Program-made: the position numbers and the translations under genes | Part shown: positions 42,140 through 52,005 of the stretch, piece by piece | How the letters are laid out: every line of letters starts with the position of its first letter | Numbering within the stretch: the first letter of the stretch is position 1 | NCBI RefSeq assembly: GCF_014595885.1 | Contig: NZ_JABUKC010000003.1 | Coordinates: 248,001-312,000, forward strand | Source of the DNA: Microcella alkalica | Lineage (GTDB): Bacteria; Actinomycetota; Actinomycetes; Actinomycetales; Microbacteriaceae | DNA length: 64,000 bases | Reading direction: 5' to 3' | The notes under the pieces: generated by a model | What the model was told of the DNA's origin: nothing | Database searches by the model: none | Seen by the model: only the letters and a program-made list of their open reading frames with translations

Positions 42140-42955
42140 TCAGGCGCCCGCCTCGATCACCAGCCGCTCCAGCTCGGGGGCGAGGCCGGGGTGCGCGGCG
42201 AGCAGGAAGTCGCGGTCGGGCTGCCGCTCGCCGGCGCCCTTCACGATCGCGCCTGCCTCCCGAGCGATGAGGGCTCCGGCCGCGTGATCCCACGCGCTCA
42301 GGGTGCGCTCGAAGTACCCGTTGGTGCGCCCCGAGGCGACCGCGCACAGATCGAGCGACGCGGTGCCCATGCGTCTGATGTCGCGGATGCGCGGCAGCAG
42401 GTGGGCCATCGCGGCGCCCTGCTCTGCTCGCGTCGCCGCCGAGTAGGCGAAGCCCGTGCCGATGAGCGCCTCCGGCAGCGGCACCGGCTCGGCCACCCGG
42501 ATCGGCCGCCCGTCGAGGAGCGCGCCCCCGCCCCGACGGGCCGTGAACAGCTCGCCTGTCGCCGGGTTCAGCACGACGCCCGCGACCGCGCTCCAGGTCT
42601 GCGGGTCGGGCTCGCCCTCGACGACCGCGATGCTGACCGCGTAATGAGGGATGCCGTAGAGGAAGTTGACCGTGCCGTCGATCGGGTCGACGACCCAGGT
42701 GAGGCCGCTCTCGCTCGCGCCGCGCCCACCCTCCTCGCCCAGGAAGCCATCGAGCGGACGCGCCGCGAGCAGCCGCGCGCGGATCAGCGCCTCGCTGTCG
42801 CGGTCGACTTGCGTTACGACGTCGACGGGCGACGACTTGCGGTCGGCGACCTCCACCCCCGAGCGCCGCGCGGTCACGACGAGCTCGCCCGCCTCACGGG
42901 CGACGTCGATCGCGAGCTGGAGGAGGTCATCGGCGAGCGCGTCGGTGGTGGCCAT
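42140..42955 (-). CDS. suhB: Inositol monophosphatase family protein
   Basis: Magnesium-dependent sugar-phosphate phosphatase. It has 271 aa from the ATG at 42955. Metal ligands are visible: D51 (VTQVDRDSE), E74/E75 (GEEGG), and D90 and D93 in [12 protein letters not shown], plus the late [14 protein letters not shown]. It may act on inositol-1-phosphate, histidinol phosphate or fructose-1,6-bisphosphate, and the sequence does not decide. It is monocistronic, downstream of tRNA-Tyr and a terminator. Confidence 0.85.
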   Translation of the reverse strand: MATTDALADDLLQLAIDVAREAGELVVTARRSGVEVADRKSSPVDVVTQVDRDSEALIRARLLAARPLDGFLGEEGGRGASESGLTWVVDPIDGTVNFLYGIPHYAVSIAVVEGEPDPQTWSAVAGVVLNPATGELFTARRGGGALLDGRPIRVAEPVPLPEALIGTGFAYSAATRAEQGAAMAHLLPRIRDIRRMGTASLDLCAVASGRTNGYFERTLSAWDHAAGALIAREAGAIVKGAGERQPDRDFLLAAHPGLAPELERLVIEAGA

Positions 42956-43025
42956 GCGGCGATTCTCGCAGGGCAGGGTGGGCGCGGCGAGGCGCGCGCG
43001 ACGGGCGGGAGCCGGGAGACGAGAA

Positions 43026-43047
43026 CGGCCCCGCGTGAGCGGGGCCG
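43026..43047 (-). terminator. tRNA-Tyr terminator
   Basis: A 9-bp stem CGGCCCCGC with a GTGA loop follows the tRNA 3' end by 24 bp. After it comes sequence leading to suhB. Confidence 0.65.
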
Positions 43048-43071
43048 CATCCGTCAATCTTTCGATCGTGG

Positions 43072-43153
43072 TGGCGAGTGAGGGATTCGAACCCCCGAAG
43101 GCTACGCCGGCTGATTTACAGTCAGATCCCTTTGGCCGCTTGGGTAACTCGCC
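43072..43153 (-). tRNA. tRNA-Tyr (anticodon GTA)
   Basis: 82 nt class II tRNA. Acceptor stem GGCGAGT/ACTCGCC and discriminator A. Anticodon GTA is in CTGACTGTAAATCAG, followed by a long variable arm (GCCGGCGTAGCCTTCG) and a T-arm GGGGGTTCGAATCCCTC. Confidence 0.96.
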
Positions 43154-43224
43154 GTCGCACGCGCGGCAGGGCCGCTCGCGCGGATCAAGGATACAAGCTC
43201 CGACGAGCGCGCGTGACCACGCCA

Positions 43225-43240
43225 TGGCAAGCGGTTGCAA
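43225..43240. promoter_or_regulatory. LacI-type operator before the second lacI gene
   Basis: Minus-strand reading TTGCAACCGCTTGCCA keeps the TGCAAnCGCTT pattern of the malE and alpha-glucosidase sites. A TATCGT -10-like box starts 20 bp downstream (43261) and the ATG 53 bp downstream. The site implies autoregulation. Confidence 0.62.
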
Positions 43241-43293
43241 CGACGGCGCCGCGCGTCCGCTATCGTCGCGACTACCGACGAGACGAGGCGACC

Positions 43294-44328
43294 ATGGTGG
43301 GCATCGACGACGTCGCCCGGCTCGCGGGCGTGTCGACCGCGACGGTCTCGCGCGCGCTCAGCGGCCGCGGGCACGTCGCGGCTGCCACCCGCGCGAAGGT
43401 CGAGGCCGCCGCGAGCGAGCTCGGCTACGTGGTTTCGGCGAGCGCCTCGAGCCTCGCGACGGGGCGCATGCGCAACATCGGCGTCGTCGTGCCGTTCCTC
43501 AAGAGCTGGTTCTACACCTCCGTGCTCGAGGGCGCGCAGCGCCGCCTCATGCAGCACGGCTACGACCTCACCCTCTACAACCTCTCCGGCGACGCGAACG
43601 AGCGCGAGACCGTGTTCGACACCTTCCTGCTGCGCCAGCGGGTGGATGCAGTGATCGCCGTGAGCCTGGAGCTGTCGGCCGTCGAGGTCGACTCGCTGCA
43701 CGCGCTGGGCAAGCCGCTCGTCGGCGTCGGCGGCCCCATCCCGGGCGTCACGACCCTGTCGATCGACGACGTCGGCGTCACGCGGCTCGCGACCGAGCAC
43801 CTGCTCTCGCTCGGGCACACCGTCATCGGCCACATCGGCGGCGACGTCGATGCCGAGATGTCGTTCCACATGCCCTCGAACCGCCGCCAGGGCTGGGAGG
43901 CCGCGCTGCGCCACGCGGGCGTCGAGGTGCGGCCCGAGCTGTACTTCCCGGCCGTCTTCACCCTCGAGAGCGGGTACGCCGCCGCCAAGCAGATGCTCGG
44001 CGACCCTCGGCTGCGGCCCACCGCGATCGTCGTCGCGAGCGACGAGATGGCGATCGGCGCGATGCTCGCCGCGCGCGACATGGGCCTCGACGTGCCGCGC
44101 GATCTGTCGATCGTCGGCATCGACGACCACGAGCTGGCACCGTTCTTCGGACTCACGACCGTGGCGCAGCATCCGGAGCAGCAGGGAGAGCGGGCCGTCG
44201 AGCTGCTCATGCGCGAGCTCGAGGGGCCGAGCGGCGACGACGAGCCGCAGAACCTGCAGCTGCCGTTCGACCTCGTGGTGCGCAGCTCGACGGCGCGGCC
44301 GCGCGGCGAGCGCGACGCGAACGGCTGA
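43294..44328 (+). CDS. LacI-family regulator of the maltodextrin genes
   Basis: A 344-aa repressor. The helix-turn-helix is [22 protein letters not shown] and the effector domain covers about 60-330. The ATG at 43294 puts the helix-turn-helix at the N-terminus. Recognition positions are Thr-Ala, close to the Met-Ala of CcpA, which also binds AAnCGnTT sites. That agrees with the TGCAAnCGCTT operators upstream of this gene, malE and the alpha-glucosidase gene. It is paralogous to the regulator at 9047. Confidence 0.9.
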   Translation: MVGIDDVARLAGVSTATVSRALSGRGHVAAATRAKVEAAASELGYVVSASASSLATGRMRNIGVVVPFLKSWFYTSVLEGAQRRLMQHGYDLTLYNLSGDANERETVFDTFLLRQRVDAVIAVSLELSAVEVDSLHALGKPLVGVGGPIPGVTTLSIDDVGVTRLATEHLLSLGHTVIGHIGGDVDAEMSFHMPSNRRQGWEAALRHAGVEVRPELYFPAVFTLESGYAAAKQMLGDPRLRPTAIVVASDEMAIGAMLAARDMGLDVPRDLSIVGIDDHELAPFFGLTTVAQHPEQQGERAVELLMRELEGPSGDDEPQNLQLPFDLVVRSSTARPRGERDANG

Positions 44329-44363
44329 GGCCGGGCATCCGCCCCGCCGGTACGATGGCGGGC

Positions 44364-44852
44364 ATGGCTGATTCCTCGTTCGACATCGTCAGCAAGGTCG
44401 ACAAGATGGAGGCGGACAACGCCGTCAACCAGGCCCAGAAGGAAGTGGCGCAGCGCTACGACTTCAAGGGCGTCGGCGCCTCGATCGAGTGGAGCGGCGA
44501 GAAGCTGCTGCTCAAGGCCAGCGCCGAGGAGCGCGTGAAGGCCGTGCTCGAGGTGCTCGAGTCGAAGATGATCAAGCGCGGCATCAGCCTGCGCAGCCTC
44601 GACACGGGCGAGCCGTACGCGAGCGGCAAGGAGTTCCGCATCGAGGTGAAGCTCAAGAACGGCATCTCCAGCGACGACGCGAAGAAGATCTCGAAGATCA
44701 TCCGCGACGAGGGGCCCAAGAGCGTCAAGGCGCAGATCCAGGGCGACGAGCTGCGCGTGCAGTCGAAGAGCCGCGACGACCTGCAGGCGACGATGGCGCT
44801 GCTCAAGGGCAAGGATCTCGACGTCGCGCTGCAGTTCGTGAACTTCCGCTAG
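44364..44852 (+). CDS. YajQ family nucleotide-binding protein
   Basis: A 162-aa protein of the YajQ/UPF0234 family, tandem ferredoxin-like domains reported to bind nucleotides including c-di-GMP. Signatures are [22 protein letters not shown] at the start, [12 protein letters not shown], and the C-terminal [24 protein letters not shown]. The ATG at 44364 is preferred over one three codons earlier because the family begins MADSSFD. It stands alone, so its role here is open. Confidence 0.93.
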   Translation: MADSSFDIVSKVDKMEADNAVNQAQKEVAQRYDFKGVGASIEWSGEKLLLKASAEERVKAVLEVLESKMIKRGISLRSLDTGEPYASGKEFRIEVKLKNGISSDDAKKISKIIRDEGPKSVKAQIQGDELRVQSKSRDDLQATMALLKGKDLDVALQFVNFR

Positions 44853-44890
44853 ATCGCGGGGCGCTGGGGCGGCGTCACTAGACTCCGCCC

Positions 44891-46378
44891 ATGACGACGA
44901 TTCAGCTCGACACCGCCAGCGCGTGGGTCGTGTTCATCGTCGGCGTCGCCGCCGTGATCGCCCAGGTGGCGTTCTCGATCACCGCCCTGTTCGTCGTGCC
45001 GCGCAATCGTCGCCCGCAGACGGCGCTCGCCTGGCTGCTGCTCATCTACGTCGTGCCGATTCTGGGGTTCTTGCTGTTCCTGCTGCTCGGCTCGCGCTGG
45101 CTACCGAAGCGGCGACGCGAGAAGCAGACCGAGATCAACCAGTACATCCTCGAGACGACGACGGGCATGGACCGTGTGCGGAAGGATCCGCCGTGGCCGC
45201 CGTGGCTCGAGCCGATCGTCGAGCTCAACCGCACGCTCGGCGCGATGCCGCTCGTCGGCGGCAACACCGCCGAGCTCTACACCGACTACGCCGAGTCGAT
45301 CGCGGCGATGACGCAGGCGGTGCGGTCGGCGACCCGCATCGTGCACGTCGAGTTCTACATCCTCTCCCTCGACGAGGCGACGGCGGACTTCTTCGACGCG
45401 CTCGAGGATGCCGTGCAGCGCGGCCTGACGGTGCGCGTGCTCTACGACCACGTCGCCTCGGTGCGCGTGCCCGGCTATCGGCGCACGAAGCGGCGCCTGC
45501 AGCAGATGGGCGTCGACTTCCGGGCCATGCTGCCGATCAGGCCGTGGCGCGGCCAGTGGCAGCGCCCCGATCTGCGCAACCACCGCAAGTTCGTCATCAT
45601 CGACGGCACGACCGCGTTCACCGGCTCGCAGAACATGGTCGACCGCGGGTACCACCGCAAGCCCCGCCGCAACGGCGACCGTCTGGCCTGGAAGGAGCTC
45701 GTCGTGCGCTTCGACGGGCCCATCGCGGCGGGCATCGAGGCGCTGTTCGCGACCGACTGGTACGCCGAGACCGACGAGCTGCTGCTGCGCGAGAGCATCG
45801 TGCAGCCCGACGTCGACCCCGAGCAGGGGCTCGACGCGCAGGTCGTGCCGAGCGGCCCCGCCTTCGAGGGCGAGAACAACCTGCGCCTGTTCAACTCGCT
45901 GCTGTACGCCGCGCAGGAGCAGATCCAGATCTGCTCGCCCTACTTCGTGCCCGACGAGTCGATGCTCTACGCCATCACCACGGCGGCGCAGAGCGGGCTC
46001 GACGTGCAGCTCTTCGTCTCCGAGATCGGCGACCAGACGCTCGTCTTCCACGCGCAGCGCTCGTACTACGAGGAGCTGCTGCGCGCCGGCGTGCGCATCT
46101 GGTTGTACCGCTCGCCCACGGTGCTGCACGCCAAGCACTTCACGATCGACGACCAGGTCGCCGTCATCGGGTCGAGCAACATGGACATGCGCTCGTTCAG
46201 CCTCAATCTGGAGGTGTCGGTGATGGTGCGCGGAGCATCCATCATTCGGCGACTGCGGGAGGTCGAGCAGTCGTACCGCGACAACTCGACCGAGCTGACC
46301 CTCGAGGCCTGGATGAACCGGCCCGCCCACATGCGCACCTTCGACGATCTCGCGCGCGTCACCGCGACGGTGCAGTAG
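44891..46378 (+). CDS. cls: Cardiolipin synthase (PLD type)
   Basis: Transfers a phosphatidyl group to make cardiolipin at the membrane. The 495-aa protein has two N-terminal membrane helices (about 12-35 and 44-68) and two PLD active sites: HRKFVIIDG (H231, K233, D238) and HAKHFTIDD near residue 413. Both are complete. Length and layout match bacterial Cls. The next gene begins 3 bp after the stop. Confidence 0.93.
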   Translation: MTTIQLDTASAWVVFIVGVAAVIAQVAFSITALFVVPRNRRPQTALAWLLLIYVVPILGFLLFLLLGSRWLPKRRREKQTEINQYILETTTGMDRVRKDPPWPPWLEPIVELNRTLGAMPLVGGNTAELYTDYAESIAAMTQAVRSATRIVHVEFYILSLDEATADFFDALEDAVQRGLTVRVLYDHVASVRVPGYRRTKRRLQQMGVDFRAMLPIRPWRGQWQRPDLRNHRKFVIIDGTTAFTGSQNMVDRGYHRKPRRNGDRLAWKELVVRFDGPIAAGIEALFATDWYAETDELLLRESIVQPDVDPEQGLDAQVVPSGPAFEGENNLRLFNSLLYAAQEQIQICSPYFVPDESMLYAITTAAQSGLDVQLFVSEIGDQTLVFHAQRSYYEELLRAGVRIWLYRSPTVLHAKHFTIDDQVAVIGSSNMDMRSFSLNLEVSVMVRGASIIRRLREVEQSYRDNSTELTLEAWMNRPAHMRTFDDLARVTATVQ

Positions 46379-46381
46379 GGC

Positions 46382-46843
46382 ATGGACGTGCGCATCGAGG
46401 TCGACGACCTCACGAGACCCGCGGTGCTCGCCCTGCTCGACGAGCACCTCGCCGAGATGCGCGCGACGTCGCCGCCGTGCAGCGTGCACGCGCTCGACCT
46501 CGACGGCCTGCGCGCGCCGGGCGTGACCGTGTGGACTCTCTGGGAGGGCGAGGAGGTGCTCGCCTGCGCCGCCCTGACGCCGCTGTCGGAGGGGGAGGGC
46601 GAGCTGAAGTCGATGCGGACCACGGCTGCCGCGCGCGGCCGCGGCTTCGGGGCGCGGATGCTCGAGCACGTGCTCGCGGAGGCGCGAGCCCGCGGCCTGC
46701 GCCGCGTCAGCCTCGAGACGGGAGCGGAGCCGCACTTCGCCCCCGCGCGGCGCCTGTACGAGCGGCACGGGTTCGAGGTGTGCGCGCCCTTCGGGTCGTA
46801 CCGGCTCGACCCGCTCAGCGTGTACTACACGCGCGAGCTCTGA
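46382..46843 (+). CDS. GNAT-family N-acetyltransferase
   Basis: A 153-aa acetyl-CoA-dependent transferase. The cofactor loop is RTTAAARGRGFGARMLEHVL (near 78-97), followed by GLRRVSLETGAEP and the closing YERHGFEVCAPFGSY. It resembles the small YedL/PhnO-like group. The substrate is unknown. It lies 3 bp after cls, likely in the same transcript. Confidence 0.88.
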   Translation: MDVRIEVDDLTRPAVLALLDEHLAEMRATSPPCSVHALDLDGLRAPGVTVWTLWEGEEVLACAALTPLSEGEGELKSMRTTAAARGRGFGARMLEHVLAEARARGLRRVSLETGAEPHFAPARRLYERHGFEVCAPFGSYRLDPLSVYYTREL

Positions 46844-46882
46844 GGCGTCGCGCCGCTCGCCGCTCGGGCGTAGCGTGACCGC

Positions 46883-47293
46883 ATGAGCCAGAAGACGATG
46901 CCGACCGACGTCCCGGTGGAGGCGTTCCTCGCCGGCCTCGACGCGCGCCGCAGCGCGGAGGGCGCGCGACTGGTGGAGCTGTTCACCGAGGCGACCGGCG
47001 CCCCCGCCGTCATGTGGGGGCCGTCGATGATCGGATTCGGGCAGTACGCCTACACCTACGCGAGCGGGCACTCGGGAGTGTGGCCGCGCGCGGCGTTCTC
47101 ACCCCGGAAGGCGCGGCTGTCGCTCTACGGGCTGCAGTCGCACCCCGACGCCGCTCCCCTGCTCGAACGGCTGGGGCCGCACAGCGCCGCCGTCGACTGC
47201 GTGTACGTGACGCGCCTCGACGCGATCGACCTCGACGTGCTGCGCGAGCTCGTGCGCCTGTCGTGGGCGGTGACGGAGGACCGCGCCGTCTGA
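46883..47293 (+). CDS. DUF1801 domain protein
   Basis: A 136-aa protein with the DUF1801 (YdhG-like fold) pattern. It opens with VPVEAFLAGLDARRSAEGARLVELF, then WGPSMIGFGQYAYTYASGHSG and the C-terminal LSWAVTEDRAV. The function is not established. It is in line with the cls-GNAT genes. Confidence 0.82.
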   Translation: MSQKTMPTDVPVEAFLAGLDARRSAEGARLVELFTEATGAPAVMWGPSMIGFGQYAYTYASGHSGVWPRAAFSPRKARLSLYGLQSHPDAAPLLERLGPHSAAVDCVYVTRLDAIDLDVLRELVRLSWAVTEDRAV

Positions 47294-47342
47294 GCGCGCC
47301 GCGCCAGGCCGCCCTCGCCAGCTGAGCTGCGGGGCGCCGCAC

Positions 47343-48692
47343 CTAGTCGCGCGAGATGCGCACCATCTCGTCGCGCGGCACGACCTTGATGCGGGCGCGG
47401 CCGCGCGCGGCTCCGAGCTCCTGCTCGTGCTGGTCGAGGCGGTGCCAGCCGTCGAGGTTCGTGTACAGCACGCCGCGGCTGTCGAGCAGGTCGACGACGG
47501 CCTGCTCATCGGGCTCGGCAGGGCTCCACCAGCCGGACTGGCCGTTGAGCACGTGCTGGATCGTCTCCATCGCGTCGCTCTTCGTGTGGCCGATGAGGCC
47601 GACCGGGCCGCGCTTGATCCAGCCGGTCGCGTAGACGCCGGGCACGACCGCGTTGTCGTCGCCGAGCACGCGGCCCTCGTGGTTCGGGATCACGCCGTGG
47701 CGCTCGTCGAACGGGATGCCGTCGAGCGGCGAGCCGAAGTAGCCCACCGCGCGGTACACGGCCTGCACCGGCACCTCGCGGAACTCGCCCGTGCCCACGA
47801 CGCCGCCGGCGCCGTCGGAGCGCGTGCGCTCGTACCGGAAGCCGACCACGCGGCCGTCCTCCCCGAGCACCTCGACGGGCTTGGCGTAGAAGTGCAGGTG
47901 CAGCCGGCGCGACGCCTGGCCGACCTCGCGCTCGCGCCACTGCGAGAAGACCTTGTCGATGACGAACAGCTGCTTGTTCGACGAGATCGCGGCGCGCGCG
48001 GCGTCGTCGTAGTCGAAATCTTCGTCGTGCACGATCATGTCGACGTCGCGCAGCTCGCCGAGCTCGCGCAGCTCCAGCGGCGTGAACTTCACCTGCATCG
48101 GGCCGCGGCGGCCGAACACGTGCACGTCGGTCACGGGCGAGGCCTTCAGGCCCTCGTAGACGTTGTCGGGGATCTCCGTCGGCAGCAGATCCTCCGGGTG
48201 CTTCGCGAGCACCCGCGCGACGTCGAGCGCCACGTTGCCGTTGCCGATGACCGCGACCGACTGCGCCGTTAGCGGCCACTCGCGCGGCACATCGGGGTGG
48301 CCGTCGTACCAGCTGACGAAGTCGGCCGCGCCGTACGAGCCCTCCAGATCGATACCGGGGATGTTCAGCGCGGCATCGCGCACCGCCCCGGTCGCGAAGA
48401 TCACGGCGTTGTAGTGCCGCTTCAGATCGTCGAGCGTGATGTCGGTGCCGTAGCGCACGTTGCCGAAGATGCGGATGTCGCCGGAGTCGAGCACCTCGCG
48501 CAGTGCGTTGATGATGCCCTTGATGCGCGGGTGGTCGGGCGCGACGCCGTACCGCACGAGCCCGTACGGCGCCGGCAGCTGGTCGAAGAGGTCGATCGAC
48601 ACCTCGAACGAGCGCTCGTGCTTCAGCAGGATGTCGGCGGCGTAGATGCCGGCCGGGCCGGCTCCGACGATGGCGAGCCTCAGCTTGGTCAT
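47343..48692 (-). CDS. fprA: Ferredoxin/adrenodoxin-type NADP+ reductase
   Basis: A 449-aa FAD and NADPH enzyme that passes electrons to ferredoxins, related to mycobacterial FprA. The FAD site is LAIVGAGPAGIYAADILLK. The substrate-loop PAPYGLVRYGVAPDHPRIK follows. The NADP site is VAVIGNGNVALDVARVLAKH, and ATGWIKRGPVGLIGHTKSDA contacts the flavin ring. No ferredoxin gene is adjacent. It lies downstream of the polyprenyl synthase on the same strand. Confidence 0.93.
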   Translation of the reverse strand: MTKLRLAIVGAGPAGIYAADILLKHERSFEVSIDLFDQLPAPYGLVRYGVAPDHPRIKGIINALREVLDSGDIRIFGNVRYGTDITLDDLKRHYNAVIFATGAVRDAALNIPGIDLEGSYGAADFVSWYDGHPDVPREWPLTAQSVAVIGNGNVALDVARVLAKHPEDLLPTEIPDNVYEGLKASPVTDVHVFGRRGPMQVKFTPLELRELGELRDVDMIVHDEDFDYDDAARAAISSNKQLFVIDKVFSQWREREVGQASRRLHLHFYAKPVEVLGEDGRVVGFRYERTRSDGAGGVVGTGEFREVPVQAVYRAVGYFGSPLDGIPFDERHGVIPNHEGRVLGDDNAVVPGVYATGWIKRGPVGLIGHTKSDAMETIQHVLNGQSGWWSPAEPDEQAVVDLLDSRGVLYTNLDGWHRLDQHEQELGAARGRARIKVVPRDEMVRISRD

Positions 48693-48750
48693 GCGGGTGC
48701 TTCCGTTCGTGTCAGCGGGATGCGTGCGGGGAGGGGCGGGAGGGTGCGAT

Positions 48751-49857
48751 CTACCGGCTACGGTCGACGACGGCCTCGGCGAACTTCGTCAGGGCCTTCT
48801 TCACCGGCCCGTCGGGCAGCGGCGCGAGCGCCGCGACGGCGTCATCGGCCCAGCGGCGGGCCTCGTCGAGGGTCTGGGCCGTCACCGGGTGGGCGCGCAG
48901 CTCGGCGATCGCGGCGGCGAGCTCGGCCTCGTCGGCGGCGCGCTGCTCGAGCGAGGAGCCCTCGCCGTCGGGACCCTCCAGGTCGTCGACGTTGCGCTCG
49001 ATGCGGGCGAGCAGCTCGGCCGAAGCAGCATCCGTCAGCGCCGCCCGGCGCAGGAACAGCAGCGGCAGTGTCGCGACACCGCTGCGCAGGTCGGTGCCCT
49101 GGGTCTTGCCGGTCTCGGCGTCGGCCTCAGCGAGGTCGATGACGTCGTCGATGAGCTGGAAGGCGACGCCGATCTTCTCGCCGAAGGCGACGACGGGCGC
49201 CTCGAACTCCTCCGGGGCGTTCGAGAAGATGACGCCCATCTGCGCGGCTGCCGCGATGAGCGAGCCGGTCTTGTCGGCGAGCACCTGCAGGTAGTGCTCG
49301 ATCGGGTCGTCGCCGGAGCGCGGGCCGATCGTCTCGTGCAGCTGGCCCAGGCACAGGCGCTCGAAGGTGTCGGCCTGCAGCTTGATGGCGCCCTCGCCGA
49401 GGCTCGCGACAAGCTTCGAGGCGCGAGCGAACAGCAGGTCGCCGGTGAGGATGGCGACCGAGTTGCCCCACACGTGCTGCGCCGTCGGCACGCCGCGCCG
49501 CAGCTCCGCTTCGTCCATCACGTCGTCGTGGTACAGCGAGGCCAGGTGGGTGATCTCGACCGCCTGCGCCGCGGTGATCACGGCGGGCGTCGCGCCCTCG
49601 CCGAGCTGCGCGGTCAGCAGCGTGAGCACCGGTCGGATGCGCTTGCCGCCCGCCTCGAGCAGGTAGCGGGACGTGACATCCGCCATGTCGTCGGCGAACG
49701 CCACCTCTTTCAGCAGGCCCGCCTCGACCGTCTCGAGTCCCGACTCGATCGCGTCGGCGAAGCGGCGCTCCTCGCTCGAGGCGAAGAGCTTCTCACCGAG
49801 CCCGAGCGAGGCGCTGAGCGTCTTGCTGCGGCGAGCGAGCGGGGTGCTCCAGGTCAC
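48751..49857 (-). CDS. Polyprenyl diphosphate synthase (menaquinone side chain)
   Basis: Trans-prenyltransferase that would build the long isoprenoid tail for MenA. It has 368 aa from the GTG at 49857. The first aspartate-rich motif is DDVMD (D111, D112, D115) in LYHDDVMDEAELRRG, and the second is LIDDVIDL. GKRIRPVLTLL carries the diphosphate-binding Arg. It lies 22 bp after menG, which supports a role in menaquinone. Chain length is not certain. Confidence 0.88.
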   Translation of the reverse strand: MTWSTPLARRSKTLSASLGLGEKLFASSEERRFADAIESGLETVEAGLLKEVAFADDMADVTSRYLLEAGGKRIRPVLTLLTAQLGEGATPAVITAAQAVEITHLASLYHDDVMDEAELRRGVPTAQHVWGNSVAILTGDLLFARASKLVASLGEGAIKLQADTFERLCLGQLHETIGPRSGDDPIEHYLQVLADKTGSLIAAAAQMGVIFSNAPEEFEAPVVAFGEKIGVAFQLIDDVIDLAEADAETGKTQGTDLRSGVATLPLLFLRRAALTDAASAELLARIERNVDDLEGPDGEGSSLEQRAADEAELAAAIAELRAHPVTAQTLDEARRWADDAVAALAPLPDGPVKKALTKFAEAVVDRSR

Positions 49858-49879
49858 GGTCAGCCGATCTGTCAGAGGG

Positions 49880-50650
49880 TCACTCGGCCGCGGCCGACGA
49901 GGAGGGGCGTCGACGCGCGACGCGCTTCTTGGCCACGGATGCCCGGATCGCCGCATCGAGCGGCTTGCGACCGCGGTGCAGGGCGACGATGCCCGCCGAA
50001 AGGTTGCGGTAGGCGACGCGCGTGAAGCCCGCGGCGCGCAGCCACTGGCTCAGCACCGCCTGCTCGGGCCAGTCGGCGATCGACTCGAACAGGTAGCGGT
50101 AGGCGTCGGGGTTGGTGCTCGCGGCGCCGGCGATGACCGGCATCACCTTCTGCAGGTAGGTGAAGTACGCCGCGCGCAGCACGCCGATCGGAGGGCGCGA
50201 GAACTCGCACACCACAAGGCGGCCGCCCGGCTTCAGCACCCGGTACATCTCGCTCAGAGCCAGTCGTGGATCCTCCACGTTGCGCAGGCCGAAGCTGATC
50301 GTGACGGCGTCGAACTCGTCGTCGCCGAAGGGCAGCTTCTGAGCGTCGCCCTGCACGAACTCGAGCTCGGGGTGGCGCTTGCGCCCCTCCTCGATCATGC
50401 CGGCCGAGAAATCGAAGGCGATGACGCGAGCGCCGGAGCGGGCGATCGCCGCCGAGGAGGTGCCCGTGCCGGCGGCGATGTCGAGGATGCGCTCGCCCGC
50501 CTGCGGGTCGATCGCCTTCACCGTCTGGATGCGCCACAGCGCCGCGTTGCCGACCGAGAGCACGGCGTTCGTGCGGTCGTAGCCGCGCGCGACCCCGTCG
50601 AACATGGCCGCGACGTCACGCGACTTCTTGTTCAGATCGGCCCTCGTCAC
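49880..50650 (-). CDS. menG: Demethylmenaquinone methyltransferase
   Basis: Last step of menaquinone synthesis, S-adenosylmethionine-dependent C-methylation. The 256-aa protein has the UbiE/MenG marks MFDGVARGYDRTNAVLSVG, the SAM loop ILDIAAGTGTSS, and ADWPEQAVLSQWLRAAGF near the C-terminus. It opens the menG-polyprenyl synthase unit and is divergent from menF with about 100 bp between starts. Confidence 0.93.
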   Translation of the reverse strand: MTRADLNKKSRDVAAMFDGVARGYDRTNAVLSVGNAALWRIQTVKAIDPQAGERILDIAAGTGTSSAAIARSGARVIAFDFSAGMIEEGRKRHPELEFVQGDAQKLPFGDDEFDAVTISFGLRNVEDPRLALSEMYRVLKPGGRLVVCEFSRPPIGVLRAAYFTYLQKVMPVIAGAASTNPDAYRYLFESIADWPEQAVLSQWLRAAGFTRVAYRNLSAGIVALHRGRKPLDAAIRASVAKKRVARRRPSSSAAAE

Positions 50651-50751
50651 ACGGGCCAGTCTAGTGAGTGCTCACTGCACGTTGTCCGCGAGCGGGCTGG
50701 GCGGATCACCGCTCCGGCTCGCGCACGGTCACCCGGCGGTACGCTGACCAC

Positions 50752-52005
50752 GTGCCCAGCCCCGCCTCGCCGGGAGTCGCCCTGCGAGCGGTCTCCGAGC
50801 CCGTCGACGACGCGGGCGCGCTGCTCGAGTACGCCGCCTCCGCGCAGCCCCTCGTCGCGCTGCGCCGCGGCGACGGCATCGTCGGGCTCGGGCAGGTCGC
50901 GCGGCTCGAGTTCACCGGCCGCGACCGGCTCGGTCGCGCCGCGGCGGCCTGGCGCGAGCTCGCCGCCGCCGCGCGCGTCGACGACGCCGTGCACGAGCCG
51001 GGCTCCGGCCTCGTGGCGTTCGGCGCGTTCGCCTTCGACGACGCCTCGGCGGAGGCGAGCGTGCTCGTCGTGCCCGAGCTCGTGGTCGGTCGACGCGGGC
51101 CGGTGAGCTGGGTGACGCGCATCGGGCCCGACGACGGGGCGAGCGACCTCGAGCTGACGCTGCCCGAGCGCTCCGCGGTCGGGGCGCGCCCGCGGGCGAC
51201 CCTCGCGGCGAACTCGCTCACCCGCGAGGAGTACGTCGCGCTCGTGCGCGAGGCGGTCGCGCGCATCACCGCCGGCGAGGTCGAGAAGGTCGTCATGGCG
51301 CGCGATGCTCGGGCGAGCATCCCCGCCGATGCGGACCGGAGGGCGCTGCTGCGCGAGCTCGCCGAGGCGTACCCGGACACGCTGACCTTCGCTGTCGACG
51401 GCCTGCTCGGCGCGAGCCCGGAGACGCTCGTGAGCGTGCACGCCCGCGAGGCGCACGCGCGGGTGCTCGCCGGCTCGCGGGCTCGCGGAGCCTCGGCGGC
51501 CGACGACGCCGCCGCCGCTGCCGCCCTCGCCACGAGCACCAAGGATCTCGACGAGCACGCCTTCGCCGTGCAGAGCGTGCTGCGGGCGCTGCGGCCCCAC
51601 GCGCGCGCGGTGCAGGCGAGCGACGCGCCCTTCACCCTCAAGCTCGCCAACCTCTGGCACCTGGCGACCGATGTCGAGGTCGAGCTCTCGGAGGACGCCT
51701 CCGGCCTCGACCTCGTGGCCGCCCTGCACCCGACGGCCGCCGTCGCGGGCTCGCCGACGGATGCCGCGCTCGCGCTCATCGCCGAGCTCGAGCCCTTCGA
51801 CCGTGGCCGCTACGCGGGCCCCGTCGGCTGGATCGACCAGGACGGCGACGGCGAGTGGGTCATCGCGCTGCGCTGCGCGCGCGTCGACGCCGACGGCACC
51901 CTCGTCGCCTACGCCGGCGCCGGCATCGTCGCCGACAGCGACCCCGAATCGGAGCTCGCCGAGACGCGCATGAAGTTCCGCCCGATCGCGGATGCCCTGC
52001 GCTAG
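50752..52005 (+). CDS. menF: Isochorismate synthase
   Basis: Converts chorismate to isochorismate for menaquinone. The 417-aa protein starts at the GTG at 50752. The chorismate-binding core (about 150-415) includes EVEKVVMARD, GASPETLVSVH, TSTKDLDEHAFAV and the closing AGAGIVADSDPESELAETRMKF. The location within a men cluster favours MenF over siderophore or anthranilate enzymes. Its stop overlaps the end of ppk2 by 4 bp, in a convergent arrangement. Confidence 0.92.
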   Translation: MPSPASPGVALRAVSEPVDDAGALLEYAASAQPLVALRRGDGIVGLGQVARLEFTGRDRLGRAAAAWRELAAAARVDDAVHEPGSGLVAFGAFAFDDASAEASVLVVPELVVGRRGPVSWVTRIGPDDGASDLELTLPERSAVGARPRATLAANSLTREEYVALVREAVARITAGEVEKVVMARDARASIPADADRRALLRELAEAYPDTLTFAVDGLLGASPETLVSVHAREAHARVLAGSRARGASAADDAAAAAALATSTKDLDEHAFAVQSVLRALRPHARAVQASDAPFTLKLANLWHLATDVEVELSEDASGLDLVAALHPTAAVAGSPTDAALALIAELEPFDRGRYAGPVGWIDQDGDGEWVIALRCARVDADGTLVAYAGAGIVADSDPESELAETRMKFRPIADALR

